This document shows positions 49,898 to 58,254 of a stretch of 64,000 nt of DNA, piece after piece. The stretch covers positions 186,001 through 250,000 of the forward strand of contig FNAW01000005.1 in the NCBI GenBank assembly GCA_900102115.1. The letters run 5' to 3'. The notes beneath the pieces were generated by a model, which saw only the letters and a program-made list of their open reading frames with translations, was not told the origin of the DNA and did no database searches. The DNA is from Blastococcus fimeti. Its GTDB lineage: Bacteria > Actinomycetota > Actinomycetes > Mycobacteriales > Geodermatophilaceae. Both the position numbers and the translations under genes were made by a program. Position 1 is the stretch's first letter, and every line of letters begins with the position of its first letter.

Positions 49898-50605
49898 GTG
49901 GCTGCATCATCCGTGCTCGTCGTGGAGGACACCGAGGAGATCCGCGAGCTGGTCCGCACGGTCCTCGAGCGCGCCGGGATGGACGTCCGGGCCGTCGGCA
50001 CGGGCGCGGAGTGCATGGCGGAGGTGCACCGGCAGGCGCCGGACCTCATCGTCCTCGACCTCGGGCTGCCCGACACCGACGGGACCGAGCTCTGCCGGCA
50101 GATCCGCGCCGAGACGGCCTGCTACGTCCTCATGCTCACCGCCCGCTCCGAGGAGGTCGACCTGCTCATCGGGCTGGCCGTCGGCGCCGATGGCTACATG
50201 GCCAAGCCGTTCTCCCCGCGCGAGCTCGCCGCCCGGGTGCAGGCGATGCTGCGCTTCCCGCGGACCGCGGCGGCCCCGCAGGCGCCGGCCGCGGCCGAGG
50301 AGTCGGTCCGCCGGCTCGCCGAGCTCGAGGTCGACGAGGAGAGCCGGGAGGTGCGGGTCGACGGCGCCGTCGTCGACCTGACCCGCACCGAGTTCGACCT
50401 GCTGGCCGCGCTGGCCTCCCGGCCGGGCCGGGTGCTGCAGCGCGAGACGCTGCTGCGCGAGGTCTGGCAGACCGACTGGGAGGGCAACCTCCGCCTGGTC
50501 GAGGCGCACATGTCCAACCTGCGCCGCAAGCTGGTGGCCGCCGGGCTCAGCTCGCCGGAGATCCGCACCGTGCGCGGCGTCGGCTACCGCCTCGTCGCCG
50601 CCTGA
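49898..50605 (+). CDS. response regulator, OmpR/PhoB family
   Basis: A 235-residue regulator: receiver (residues 1-120) with phospho-site in LIVLDLGLPDTDG, Thr in LMLTARS and Lys in MAKPFSP; then a linker rich in Ala and a winged helix (LTRTEFDLLAALASRPGRVL, HMSNLRRKL, VRGVGYRLV). GGAGGGACG precedes the GTG at 49898. It is divergent from the receiver-PIG-L cluster, and the nearest histidine kinase is at 53.4-55.0 kb; that kinase may be its partner. OmpR-type proteins bind direct repeats with 10-11 base spacing, which exist upstream of the TasA-like gene. Confidence 0.92.
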   Translation: MAASSVLVVEDTEEIRELVRTVLERAGMDVRAVGTGAECMAEVHRQAPDLIVLDLGLPDTDGTELCRQIRAETACYVLMLTARSEEVDLLIGLAVGADGYMAKPFSPRELAARVQAMLRFPRTAAAPQAPAAAEESVRRLAELEVDEESREVRVDGAVVDLTRTEFDLLAALASRPGRVLQRETLLREVWQTDWEGNLRLVEAHMSNLRRKLVAAGLSSPEIRTVRGVGYRLVAA

Positions 50606-50622
50606 CCCCCCCCCGCCCACCA

Positions 50623-50652
50623 GGGCAGAGATGGCCATGGCCATTTCTGCCC
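50623..50652. repeat. 30-base near-perfect palindrome
   Basis: GGGCAGA...TCTGCCC arms with a GGCCATGGCC centre pair over the whole 30 bases with one mismatch. It lies just before a separate terminator hairpin. It may be a regulator site, a second terminator or a mobile short repeat. Confidence 0.55.
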
Positions 50653-50663
50653 TACGACGACGC

Positions 50664-50706
50664 CGAAGGGCCCGCAGACGTTTCCCCCTCGTCTGCGGGC
50701 CCTTCG
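50664..50706. terminator. strong bidirectional terminator
   Basis: A perfect 17-base inverted repeat (50664-50680 and 50690-50706) with a nine-base loop separates the convergent OmpR-type and receiver-Hpt-like genes. Confidence 0.85.
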
Positions 50707-50734
50707 TCGTGCTGCGTCCGAGCAGGGTCAGGGC

Positions 50735-51409
50735 TCAGGCGCCGATCAGTGCGTGCAGGTGCTGCACGCGGTCGTGGGCCAGGATGCCGCGGCGGGCATC
50801 GGCGGCGATCGCCTGGCAGATCGTGGCGACCTCCGGGTGGCCGAGCTGGCCGCTGGTGCCGGCCAGGGTGTAGGCGGCCGAGGCGACGGCCGGGCTGTTC
50901 CCCTGGCGGGTGTGGGTCACGATGGCCGACAGTCGGCCCGGCAGCGCGGTCACGTAGATCTCCTGGAGTCGGTCCATCAGGTCGTCCTCGATGTCGGCGT
51001 CGTGCAGGTCGCCGACCTCGTGGATGGCGTACTGGTTGCCCTGCGCAGCCGGCCCCGTGGTCCGGCTGCGCAGGAAGTCGAGGAGGATGCCGGCGTCGAC
51101 CGGCTTGCCCAGGCAGGCCAGGGCGCCGACGGCGGCTGCCTCGGTCCGGATCCGCTCCGAGGGCTCCCAGGCGGTGACGAGGAAGTGGGCCTGCGAGCCG
51201 TCGGAGCGCAGCCGGCGGAGCAGCTCCAGGCCGTCCTGGCCGGCCACCTCGGCGTCGGTGACGACCAGGTCGACGTCCGCGGTCGCGGCGAGCTCGAGGG
51301 CGGTGGGCACGTCCGCGGCTTCCCGGACCTGCCACCCGCCGAGGCGGAGCAGGCCGGTGACCCGGCGGCGGGCGAGGGCGTCGGCGTCGACGACGAGGGC
51401 GGTCAGCAC
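50735..51409 (-). CDS. receiver domain protein with C-terminal Hpt-like domain lacking the phospho-His
   Basis: A 224-residue protein. Residues 1-120 are a receiver (phospho-Asp in LVVTDAEVAGQDG, Lys in CLGKPVD). The C-terminal 95 residues have the helical Hpt pattern, but the expected H-x-L-K-G motif reads AYTLAGTSGQLG, with Tyr at the His position and Ala instead of Lys. It is therefore probably a docking or decoy module, not a phosphotransfer step. The GTG overlaps the secreted-protein gene stop by seven bases, coupling signalling to the fibre cassette. Confidence 0.78.
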   Translation of the reverse strand: MLTALVVDADALARRRVTGLLRLGGWQVREAADVPTALELAATADVDLVVTDAEVAGQDGLELLRRLRSDGSQAHFLVTAWEPSERIRTEAAAVGALACLGKPVDAGILLDFLRSRTTGPAAQGNQYAIHEVGDLHDADIEDDLMDRLQEIYVTALPGRLSAIVTHTRQGNSPAVASAAYTLAGTSGQLGHPEVATICQAIAADARRGILAHDRVQHLHALIGA

Positions 51410-51888
51410 GTCAGCACCGCCGTCCGAGCGGTCTCGGCCGTCCAGCCGGTGCGGGTGAGCGTGATGACCGACAGGCGGGGCTGGTAGTTGAGGTAACCGC
51501 GGTCGACCGTCTGGCTGACCGACCTCGTCGCGGCGTCCGTCTCCGCCATGACCACCGACTGGCCGTTGTTCAGGTGGGCCATCACCCGGTACCCGGTGAC
51601 CCCGCTCGTCGCGGAGCCGGCCGGCCAGCTGACCGTGGCCTGGTACCAGTAGCTGTAGGTGGGGGCGACCCACTGGCCGTAGGAGTTGTAGTAGCCGCCA
51701 CCGGTCTGCGTCTGGGTGCAGGACTTCGCGACGTTGACCGAGGCCGGCGCGGTCACGGTGCCGGAGGTGATCGTCGAGGTGACGGCGACGGACTTCGCGC
51801 TGAAGGCGGCGGCGGCGGGGATGCTGCTGCCGACGACGAGGGCCACGGCGAGGCCGAGCAGGACGGCGGTGCGGCGGACGGCGTTCAT
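51403..51888 (-). CDS. secreted protein of the SipW/TasA-like cassette
   Basis: A 161-residue exported protein. The signal region (TAVLLGLAVALVVGSSIPAAAAFS) is followed by Ser/Thr-rich beta-type sequence (VTSTITSGTVTAPASVNVAKS) and a Tyr-rich middle (GGGYYNSYGQW), with a fibronectin-III-like end. The AFSAKSV...TITSGTV pattern after the signal resembles SipW-dependent substrates. It begins three bases inside the signal peptidase gene end, so it is coupled to it. It may be a minor fibre subunit or anchor. Confidence 0.75.
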   Translation of the reverse strand: MNAVRRTAVLLGLAVALVVGSSIPAAAAFSAKSVAVTSTITSGTVTAPASVNVAKSCTQTQTGGGYYNSYGQWVAPTYSYWYQATVSWPAGSATSGVTGYRVMAHLNNGQSVVMAETDAATRSVSQTVDRGYLNYQPRLSVITLTRTGWTAETARTAVLTC

Positions 51889-52526
51889 GCCTGGTCCTCC
51901 TCGTCGCGGGTGTCGGTGGTGTCGGTGGTGGGGCGCCAGATGCTCAGCAGCAGCCAGCCGGCCAGCAGGGCCGGGGCGCCGTAGAGCAGGACCTGGGTGA
52001 GCACGGGGGCGCGGAGCGCCTGGATGAGGTGGCCGAGCTCCGGGACGACGGCGCGCACCCGGTAGGCGGTGTCGCCCTCGAGCGTCGCGGTCCACGGGTC
52101 GATGGCCTCGTTGGCGTCGCCCTTGGTGCGGACGGTGACGCCGCCGGTGGCGTCCCGCTGCACCTCGACGACCCGGTGGGTCACGAGCGAGTGGTTGCCG
52201 ATCGGCTGGTGGTAGGTGATGACCATGCCCTCGGTGACGTCCTCGACGGCGACCGGCGTGACGACGGTGACGTCGCCGGGCTCGATCATCGGGGCCATGC
52301 TGCCGGTGAGCATCGTCATGGTGCGGTAGCCGAGGACGTGCGGTCCCACGGCGAGCAGTGCGAAGACCGCGACGGCCAGCCCGACGACTCCGCGGACCAG
52401 CCACGGGGCGAGCAGGCCCAGCGTGCGGGCCGGACCGGCGGACCGGTTCCGTGCGGAGCGGTTGTCCTCGGCCGGGGGCAGCGTCTGGGCTGCCCCCGGG
52501 CGACGGACGGGGAGGACGGCGGTCAT
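51885..52526 (-). CDS. signal peptidase I, SipW/ER type
   Basis: A 213-residue protease with two membrane helices near residues 40-70 and 185-203. The catalytic Ser is in TGSMAPMIEPGD and, as in ER-type and SipW enzymes, a His (SLVTHRVVEV) replaces the usual Lys. Then TKGDANEAIDPW completes the family. SipW processes TasA-type fibre proteins. It is encoded between the TasA-like gene (28 bases upstream) and a second secreted protein, which makes it their dedicated processing enzyme. Confidence 0.9.
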   Translation of the reverse strand: MTAVLPVRRPGAAQTLPPAEDNRSARNRSAGPARTLGLLAPWLVRGVVGLAVAVFALLAVGPHVLGYRTMTMLTGSMAPMIEPGDVTVVTPVAVEDVTEGMVITYHQPIGNHSLVTHRVVEVQRDATGGVTVRTKGDANEAIDPWTATLEGDTAYRVRAVVPELGHLIQALRAPVLTQVLLYGAPALLAGWLLLSIWRPTTDTTDTRDEEDQA

Positions 52527-52554
52527 GGTGTGATCTCCGGTCGGATCAGCCGGG

Positions 52555-53166
52555 TCAGCGGACGCCGGCGGTGCGCTGCTGGGCGGTGAAGACCAGGCTC
52601 AGGTCGGCCGACTTGCCCTGGAAGGCGTTGTCCGCGCTGGTCGGCAGGCTGATCGACACCGCGAGGTAGTCGGTCTTGCCGGAGGTCAGCGAGTAGGGGT
52701 TCGTCAGCTCGAGGTTGTTGACGGCCCGGCTCGAGCCCAGGAGGCGCTCGCCGTTGGAGCAGGTGTAGGTCGGCGCCTGCGCCGTTCCACCCTGGGTCCA
52801 GGCCACGGCGCAGGACTTCACGGCCAGCTGCAGGCCGTTGATGGCGTCGGTGGTGAGGACGCTCGGCGTGGCCACGGTCGACTGGAGCATGATCGAGCCG
52901 AAGTCGGTGGTGCCGGTGTTCGCGACGTTGATCGCGCGGGTCATCGTGTCGCCGGGGACCAGGTTGGACGCGTTCATGGCAACGGCGCCGGCGGGCTGAG
53001 CCGCGCTGATCTTGACGGTGCCGGAGCTGATCGTCGTGTTCACCGCGGTCGTGCTGTCGGTGAAGGAACCGAAGGTGCCCATGCCGGCGACGGCGGCCGC
53101 GGCGCCGATGACGCCGAGCGAGCCGATGACCTTGCGGGCGGTGGAGCTGGTGACCTTGGCGCTCAT
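52555..53166 (-). CDS. TasA/camelysin-like secreted fibre protein (SipW-dependent signal)
   Basis: A 203-residue protein. The signal region carries the SipW-dependent pattern (IGAAAAVAGMGTFGSFTDS) followed by NTTISSGTV, as in TasA and camelysin-type proteins. The mature part is a beta-sandwich rich in Thr, Ser and Asn with the ANTGTTDFGSI segment. TasA proteins form amyloid-like fibres in biofilm matrix. GGGAGAA precedes the ATG at 53166. A pair of 11-base-spaced repeats lies 86 bases upstream. Fibre formation is inferred from family and gene order. Confidence 0.85.
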   Translation of the reverse strand: MSAKVTSSTARKVIGSLGVIGAAAAVAGMGTFGSFTDSTTAVNTTISSGTVKISAAQPAGAVAMNASNLVPGDTMTRAINVANTGTTDFGSIMLQSTVATPSVLTTDAINGLQLAVKSCAVAWTQGGTAQAPTYTCSNGERLLGSSRAVNNLELTNPYSLTSGKTDYLAVSISLPTSADNAFQGKSADLSLVFTAQQRTAGVR

Positions 53167-53251
53167 CGTGTTCTCCCTGAGTCCGTGTCCCCGGCCCTTC
53201 CGGCGACAAGGAGAACTCTGGAGGTCGTTCCGCAGGCCACCCGCCCGCTTA

Positions 53252-53270
53252 CCGCAAGGAATCCGCAAGG
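53252..53270. promoter_or_regulatory. two CCGCAAGG direct repeats, 11-base period (response-regulator site candidate)
   Basis: CCGCAAGG at 53252-53259 recurs at 53263-53270 upstream of the TasA-like gene. OmpR-family regulators bind such same-face direct repeats, and an OmpR-type regulator and a histidine kinase are encoded nearby. Confidence 0.5.
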
Positions 53271-53331
53271 CTCCGACGGAGAACCCGCAGATCGGGCCCG
53301 CGGCGGTCGTTTCCGCCGTCCGGACCCCGCT

Positions 53332-53343
53332 TTTCCGCGGAAA
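53332..53343. terminator. 12-base palindrome after the histidine kinase gene
   Basis: TTTCCGCGGAAA is self-complementary and lies 64 bases beyond the kinase stop codon. It could be a weak terminator or a protein site. Confidence 0.35.
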
Positions 53344-53406
53344 GGCAGGCGCCCCCGGCCCCGGGGAGGGGACGGGGGCGCGGAGGCGGAGGGCGGCGCG
53401 GAGGGG

Positions 53407-55017
53407 TCAGGTCTCGCGGGGGAGCGTGAGCGTGAACGTCGTGCCCTCGCCCTCGGCGCTCACCAGGTCCAGCGTGCCGCCGTGGGCAGTGGTGATGGCC
53501 TTGGTGATCGACAGCCCCAGGCCCACGCCGGGGACGGCGTTGCGCTGCGCGGTCGAGGCGCGGAAGAACCGGGTGAACAACTTGCCCTGCTCGTCGTTCG
53601 GGATGCCGATGCCGGTGTCGCGCACCGACAGCTGGGCGACCGGCGTCGCGCCGGGGCGCTCCTCGGCGGTCACGGCACCGTCGGCGGACTGCCAGCCGGC
53701 CGCGACGGTGAGGGTCACCTCTCCGCCGTGCGGGGTGAACTTCACGGCGTTGGAGACGAGGTTGTCGCAGGCCTGACCCAGGCGGACCGGGTCGCCCGCG
53801 ACGACGAGCCGGTCGTCGGGAGCCGCCACGCGCAGCTGCACGCCCGCGTTCGTGGCGGCGACCCGCGCGGTCTCCTCCGCGGCCTGGACGATCGCCACGA
53901 GGTCGACCTGCTCCGGCTGCAGCGTGAACTGGCCGGCCTCGACGCGGGCGGTGAAGAGCAGGTCGCCCACCAAACGCAGCAGCCGGTCGGCGTTGCGCTC
54001 GACGGTCGTGAGGTAGGAGCGCTGCTCGTCGGTCAGCGTGCGGTCGTCGTCGTCGAGCACCAGCTCGAGGTAGCCGAGGATCGAGGTGAGCGGCGTCCGC
54101 AGCTCGTGCGAGATGAGGCTGACGAACTGGTCCTTCATCCGCTCGGTGGCGCGGACGTCGGTCATGTCGGTGCCCACGAAGTTCCAGCCCGCGTGCACGC
54201 CGCGGTCGTCGGTGCGGGGGGTGATCGCGACCGAGACGGTCCGCTGCCGACCGCCCGCGCCGACATAGGTCCAGTCGCGGACGTCGCTGCCGGTCTCCTG
54301 CGCGTGGCGGACGAGGGAGTGCAGCCCGACGGTCGTGCCGTGCGTGCCGGCGGCCTCCTCGAGCTCCTCGGGGAGGTGGAAGTCCAGGATCGAGCGCCGG
54401 CGGACGACGTCGGCGCGGGGCAGGCCGAGCAGCTTCTCCGCGCCCGGGTTCCACACCCGGATGGTGCCGTCGGGGTCGGTGCCGATGATCGACTGCTCGG
54501 TGACCGCGTCGATGACGCTGGTCATGGTCTGGGCGCGCGCGGCCAGGATGCGCGAGGCCCGGTCCAGCTCGTCCGCGCGGCTGCGCACCTGATCGAGCAG
54601 CGTGGCCTGCTCGCGCTCCAGCCGGTCGATGGTCGAGGCCTGCCGGCCCAGCCGCTGCACGCCGGCGACCAGGGCGCCGGCCGGCGCGAGGAGGAGGACG
54701 AGCACCCCCGGAGCGCCGGTGCCCGCGTGCAGCAGGCCCACGGCGACGGTCCCGGCCAGCGGCACGACGACGGGTCGCAGCGCGGCGACTCGCTCCCGGG
54801 GCAGCCAGTCGGCGGCCACGGCCACCGCGGCCGCGGTCAGACCGGCGGTCACCGTCGCGGCGTCGCCGATCGGCAGCACCCCGGCGGCGAGCAGCGCGGT
54901 CGTGACGAGGAAGGCGAGGGTCGCGGGCAGGCGACCGAGCGCGACGGTCCACCACGTCCCGGCGGACCACGGCCGGCGCGTGGGCGCGGGCGAGCGGTCG
55001 AGGACGGCGGTGGTCAT
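53407..55017 (-). CDS. sensor histidine kinase with PAS domain
   Basis: A 536-residue kinase. Four or so N-terminal membrane helices (about 20-125) are followed by a short coiled coil (ASTIDRLEREQATLLDQVRS), a PAS domain with a PAC end (SIIGTDPDGTIRVWNPGAEK), HisKA with SHELRTPLTSILGY and a complete ATPase domain (DNLVSNAVKFTPHGG, DTGIGIP, GLGLSI). It probably senses a membrane or redox signal and phosphorylates one of the nearby receivers: the OmpR-type protein, the receiver-PIG-L fusion or the receiver-Hpt-like protein. Confidence 0.92.
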   Translation of the reverse strand: MTTAVLDRSPAPTRRPWSAGTWWTVALGRLPATLAFLVTTALLAAGVLPIGDAATVTAGLTAAAVAVAADWLPRERVAALRPVVVPLAGTVAVGLLHAGTGAPGVLVLLLAPAGALVAGVQRLGRQASTIDRLEREQATLLDQVRSRADELDRASRILAARAQTMTSVIDAVTEQSIIGTDPDGTIRVWNPGAEKLLGLPRADVVRRRSILDFHLPEELEEAAGTHGTTVGLHSLVRHAQETGSDVRDWTYVGAGGRQRTVSVAITPRTDDRGVHAGWNFVGTDMTDVRATERMKDQFVSLISHELRTPLTSILGYLELVLDDDDRTLTDEQRSYLTTVERNADRLLRLVGDLLFTARVEAGQFTLQPEQVDLVAIVQAAEETARVAATNAGVQLRVAAPDDRLVVAGDPVRLGQACDNLVSNAVKFTPHGGEVTLTVAAGWQSADGAVTAEERPGATPVAQLSVRDTGIGIPNDEQGKLFTRFFRASTAQRNAVPGVGLGLSITKAITTAHGGTLDLVSAEGEGTTFTLTLPRET

Positions 55018-55190
55018 GCCTCCGACTTCGGCGTCCCGAGCGCGCCCCCGCAGGTCCACCGACCGCCGCCTCACCCGCCCGGGTGACAGCTCGCGGCGGC
55101 CTGCGGGGGCGCGCCCGGACAGCACAGCGCCCCGCCGGGCGGACCCGGCGGGGCGCGGTGTCGTGCGAGCGGGTCAGGGACCCGCGTGGA

Positions 55191-55859
55191 TCAGGAGCCG
55201 GAGGTCTTGCTCTGCACCGTCTCCTTGGACTGCTGGGCCTGGCCCTGCACGTCCGCGGCGGCGGACTGCCCCTCCTCCTTGACGGTGGCGGCGGCGTCCT
55301 GGGCGGTGGACTTCACCGACTCCACGGCGTCCTGGGCGGCGGGCTTGAGCTGCTCGCCGATCTCCTGGGCGGCCTGCTTGGCCGGGGCCAGCAGGGCGTC
55401 CTTGTTGTCGCGGACGGCGGTCTCGGCCTGCTGCGCGAGCTGCTGCTCCCGCTGCGTGGCCGGGAGCAGGCTGGAGACCAGCCAGCCCACACCGAAGGCG
55501 ATCAGCCCGGCGGCCAGCGGGTTGCCCTGGGTCTGGCGGATCGCCGCGTCCGGGGCGCCCTGGATCGCGCCGGCCGCGGTGGACGCGGCGTCCTGCACGG
55601 TTCCGGCGGCGCTGCCGGCGGCGCCCTGCACGGAACCGGCGGCGTTCGACGCCATCCCGTGCGCGGACTGCGTGGTGTCGTGTGCGGTGCCCATCACCTT
55701 GTCCTTGAGGCCGGTGACGCGTCCCTTGGCGGCGGTGACCCGCCGGTCGACGACGCGTGCGGGGTTGACCTTCTCGTTGAGGGCATCGACGTCGTAGCTG
55801 AGCTCACGCCGGGTGTCCTCGATCTGGCGCCGGATGACGTCCGGGTCACTGCTGGTCAT
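55191..55859 (-). CDS. DUF3618 domain protein
   Basis: A 222-residue protein. The N-terminus has the DUF3618 pattern (PDVIRRQIEDTRRELSYDVDAL), followed by long amphipathic Ala/Gln-rich helices, one hydrophobic segment (PLAAGLIAFGVGWLVSSLLP) and a second Ala/Gln/Glu-rich helical tail like stress or LEA-type repeats. Such proteins occur with Holin-X proteins in actinobacteria and are thought to act at the envelope under stress. It is the third gene of a three-gene minus-strand set. Molecular function unknown. Confidence 0.85.
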   Translation of the reverse strand: MTSSDPDVIRRQIEDTRRELSYDVDALNEKVNPARVVDRRVTAAKGRVTGLKDKVMGTAHDTTQSAHGMASNAAGSVQGAAGSAAGTVQDAASTAAGAIQGAPDAAIRQTQGNPLAAGLIAFGVGWLVSSLLPATQREQQLAQQAETAVRDNKDALLAPAKQAAQEIGEQLKPAAQDAVESVKSTAQDAAATVKEEGQSAAADVQGQAQQSKETVQSKTSGS

Positions 55860-55896
55860 GTCTGCGACTCCTTCGGGAGTGGGGGAGGTCGGCTGG

Positions 55897-56424
55897 TCAG
55901 TTGGGCTTGAGGGCGCCGGGCACCTTCGACAGCGTGTCGACGGTGCGCTCGGGCTTCGGGTTCACCTGCTGGAACTTCTTCCGGCCCATCACGAAGGCGA
56001 CAGCGCCGACGATGCCCCAGAGGACGGCCACGATCAGCGCGGCCCAGCCGGTGGGAATGGCGCTGGCCAGCGCCCACATGAGGGCGATGGAGAGGAACAG
56101 CGCCACCATGTAGCCGGCGAACCCGGCGGCGCCGAACATGCCTGCGCCCTGACCGGCCTTCTTCGCCTCGGCCTTCATCTCGACCTTGGCCAGCTCGAGC
56201 TCCTGGCGCATGAGGGTCGAGAGGTCCTTGGTGACCTCGCCGATCAGCGCACCGACCGAGTTGCCCTCGACGTCGGGGCGTCCCTGGTCGGTCAGCGGGG
56301 TGCCCATGGCGCCGCTGTGCTCACCGGAGTAGTCGGCCGCGTAGTTCTGGGTGGCCGGCTCGACCATCGGCGGGGCGTACCCGGGGCCGCCGGGCGGCTG
56401 GCCCGGCGTGTACGGGGTGCTCAT
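55897..56424 (-). CDS. phage holin family protein (actinobacterial Holin-X, DUF1469)
   Basis: A 175-residue protein. A Pro/Gly/Tyr-rich N-terminus is followed by the conserved soluble helix GEVTKDLSTLMRQELELAKVEM and two membrane helices (AAGFAGYMVALFLSIALMWALA and GWAALIVAVLWGIVGAVAFV). Despite the name this is a chromosomal envelope protein, not part of a prophage. It lies between the DUF3618 gene and a similar repeat-rich gene and is probably co-transcribed with both. Confidence 0.87.
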   Translation of the reverse strand: MSTPYTPGQPPGGPGYAPPMVEPATQNYAADYSGEHSGAMGTPLTDQGRPDVEGNSVGALIGEVTKDLSTLMRQELELAKVEMKAEAKKAGQGAGMFGAAGFAGYMVALFLSIALMWALASAIPTGWAALIVAVLWGIVGAVAFVMGRKKFQQVNPKPERTVDTLSKVPGALKPN

Positions 56425-56427
56425 CGG

Positions 56428-57222
56428 TCAGCCCACCCCGCCCGGGCGACGCGCCGGGTCGTCCCAGCCGGCCGGGGAGGCCGGCGGCACGATGCTGCCC
56501 TCGGGCGGCACGGTGCCGTACGGGGGCGGCGGCAGCGGGGCGGAGCCCGCCGGGGAGTACGCCGCGCCGGTGCCCGTGTAGGCGCTGGCGGGGTCGGTGT
56601 ACGCGGTGTCCGAGTACGTCGGGGTCGGGTCGACGTAGTTCGTCGTCGGGTAGCCACCGGCCGAGCCGGAGGTGCCCGAGTCGGCGTGCGCCGCGCGCAC
56701 CCCGCTGGTCAGCCGGCCGGCGACGATGCCGGCCGCGGCGGCGCCGAGCAGGAACATGCCCGGACGGCGGCGGGCCAGGCTGCGGACCTCGTCCAGCAGC
56801 TGCGCCGGCTCGCGGTTCTGCAGCTTGTCGGCGAAGCCCTCGAGGTAGCCGGAGGCCTGCTGGAGCAGGTCGCGGGCCGGTCCCGGAGCACCCTCGCTGG
56901 TCCCGTCGGCGAGGCTGCGCAGCTCACCGGCGAGCGAGCTGAGGCCGGAGGCCGCCTTCTGCTGCTGGGCGACGGCCTGGTCCTTCAGCTGCGACTGGCC
57001 CTGCTTGAGCAGGTCCTGCGCCTGGCGCTGGGTCTCCTGGGCGACCCCCTTGGCCTGGTCGGCGGCGGTCGAGGCGACCTGGCTGCCGGCCTGTGCGGCG
57101 GTCTGGCCGACGTTGCGGGCTTCTTCCGCGGCGACGTCCTTGGTGCTGGTCGAGCTCTGGCCCGTGCTTCCCGCCGTGGTGGTGGTGGGCGGGGGGAGCG
57201 GGGCGTCGATGGAGTGAGTCAT
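56428..57222 (-). CDS. repeat-rich helical envelope protein with one membrane segment
   Basis: A 264-residue protein. Residues about 20-130 are Ala/Gln-rich amphipathic helix (AQAGSQVASTAADQAKGVAQ and similar), then SLARRRPGMFLLGAAAAGIVAGRL, typical of proteins found beside DUF3618 and Holin-X, then a Pro/Tyr/Thr-rich low-complexity end. GAGGAGGAACG precedes the ATG at 57222. It overlaps nothing but is three bases from the Holin-X start. Likely an envelope stress or cell-surface component; function unknown. Confidence 0.75.
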   Translation of the reverse strand: MTHSIDAPLPPPTTTTAGSTGQSSTSTKDVAAEEARNVGQTAAQAGSQVASTAADQAKGVAQETQRQAQDLLKQGQSQLKDQAVAQQQKAASGLSSLAGELRSLADGTSEGAPGPARDLLQQASGYLEGFADKLQNREPAQLLDEVRSLARRRPGMFLLGAAAAGIVAGRLTSGVRAAHADSGTSGSAGGYPTTNYVDPTPTYSDTAYTDPASAYTGTGAAYSPAGSAPLPPPPYGTVPPEGSIVPPASPAGWDDPARRPGGVG

Positions 57223-57473
57223 CGTTCCTCCTCGGCAGTTCATGGGCGATTCTCGCGGTCAGGGAAGGCGCTACCCGGGACCGGTCCGGACACACCTGCG
57301 ATGTGGGTGCGGGAGTGTCGTAACCGGCCGTCCACCCGGCGCATCCATGCGTCACGGGCGAGCGCAGAGGCTTCCGGGCACGGCGGGACCGCCGTGCGCC
57401 GTCCGCCTCCGGTGGGTGCGCCGCGAGGGTGAGGTACCCCTGCCGAGGGGCTTGCGAAACGGGACCGCCTGGG

Positions 57474-58253
57474 TCAGCCTGCGCGGCCGAAGCGGGGGAG
57501 GCGGCGCTCGGCGAACGCCGCGACCCCCTCAGGCAGTTCGCCGGTGGCGATCGTCCGCCGGTACCAGGGGGCGACGACGTCCTCGCCGTCGTCCCCGGCG
57601 GCGAGCGCGGCGACGACCTCCTTGGTCGCCTGCTGCGTCAGCGCGGAGCGCGTCGCCAGCACCTCCGTGAAACGGCGCACCTCGGCCTCGAGCCCGTCGG
57701 CCTCGACCAGCCGGTCGACCAGGCCCGTGCGCAGCGCGGTGGCCGCGTCGATCAGCTCACCGCTGAACAGCAGGTACTTCGCCGTCGCCGGGCCGACGAG
57801 GTCCATCAGCGCCCGGGTGGACGAGGGCGGGTAGACGATGCCGACCTTGGCCGGCGTGACGCCGAAGACGCTGCCCGGATCGGCGAAGCGCAGGTCGCAC
57901 GCGGCCGCGATCTCGACCCCACCGCCGATGCAGTGTCCGCGGATCATCGCGACCGTCGGCTTGGGGAACTCCCGCAGGGCCGCCTGGGCGGCGAGGTTGT
58001 GCGCCCGGAGGTCGGCCATCGGGTCGAGCGGGTCGTCCCCGCCCAGCAGGCCGGCGAGGTCGGCGCCGGCGCAGAAGCTCGGCCCCGCCCCGGTGACCAC
58101 GAGCGCGCGGACCGCCGGGTCGGCGGCGGGGCCGGCGAGCACCTCCGGCAGGGCGGCCCACATCGCCGCGGTCATGGCGTTGCGCTTCTCGGGGCGGTCG
58201 ATGGTGAGGACGGCGGCGTGCCCGTCGCGGGTCAGGGTCAGCGAGTCGGTCAT
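57474..58253 (-). CDS. enoyl-CoA hydratase/isomerase family protein
   Basis: A 259-residue crotonase. IDRPEKRNAMTAAMW, the oxyanion-hole SFCAGADLAGL, and RGHCIGGGVEIAAACDLRFA are standard. The first catalytic Glu position reads VGIVYPPSS, where many hydratases have a Glu nearby, so isomerase or thioesterase activity is as likely as hydration. It is one base from the metallopeptidase gene stop, on the same strand. Confidence 0.9.
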   Translation of the reverse strand: MTDSLTLTRDGHAAVLTIDRPEKRNAMTAAMWAALPEVLAGPAADPAVRALVVTGAGPSFCAGADLAGLLGGDDPLDPMADLRAHNLAAQAALREFPKPTVAMIRGHCIGGGVEIAAACDLRFADPGSVFGVTPAKVGIVYPPSSTRALMDLVGPATAKYLLFSGELIDAATALRTGLVDRLVEADGLEAEVRRFTEVLATRSALTQQATKEVVAALAAGDDGEDVVAPWYRRTIATGELPEGVAAFAERRLPRFGRAG

Positions 58254-58254
58254 G

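Noticed and set aside
55897..56424. Prophage suggested by the holin-family gene
   Set aside because: Holin-X proteins are common chromosomal envelope proteins in actinobacteria; no phage gene is nearby.
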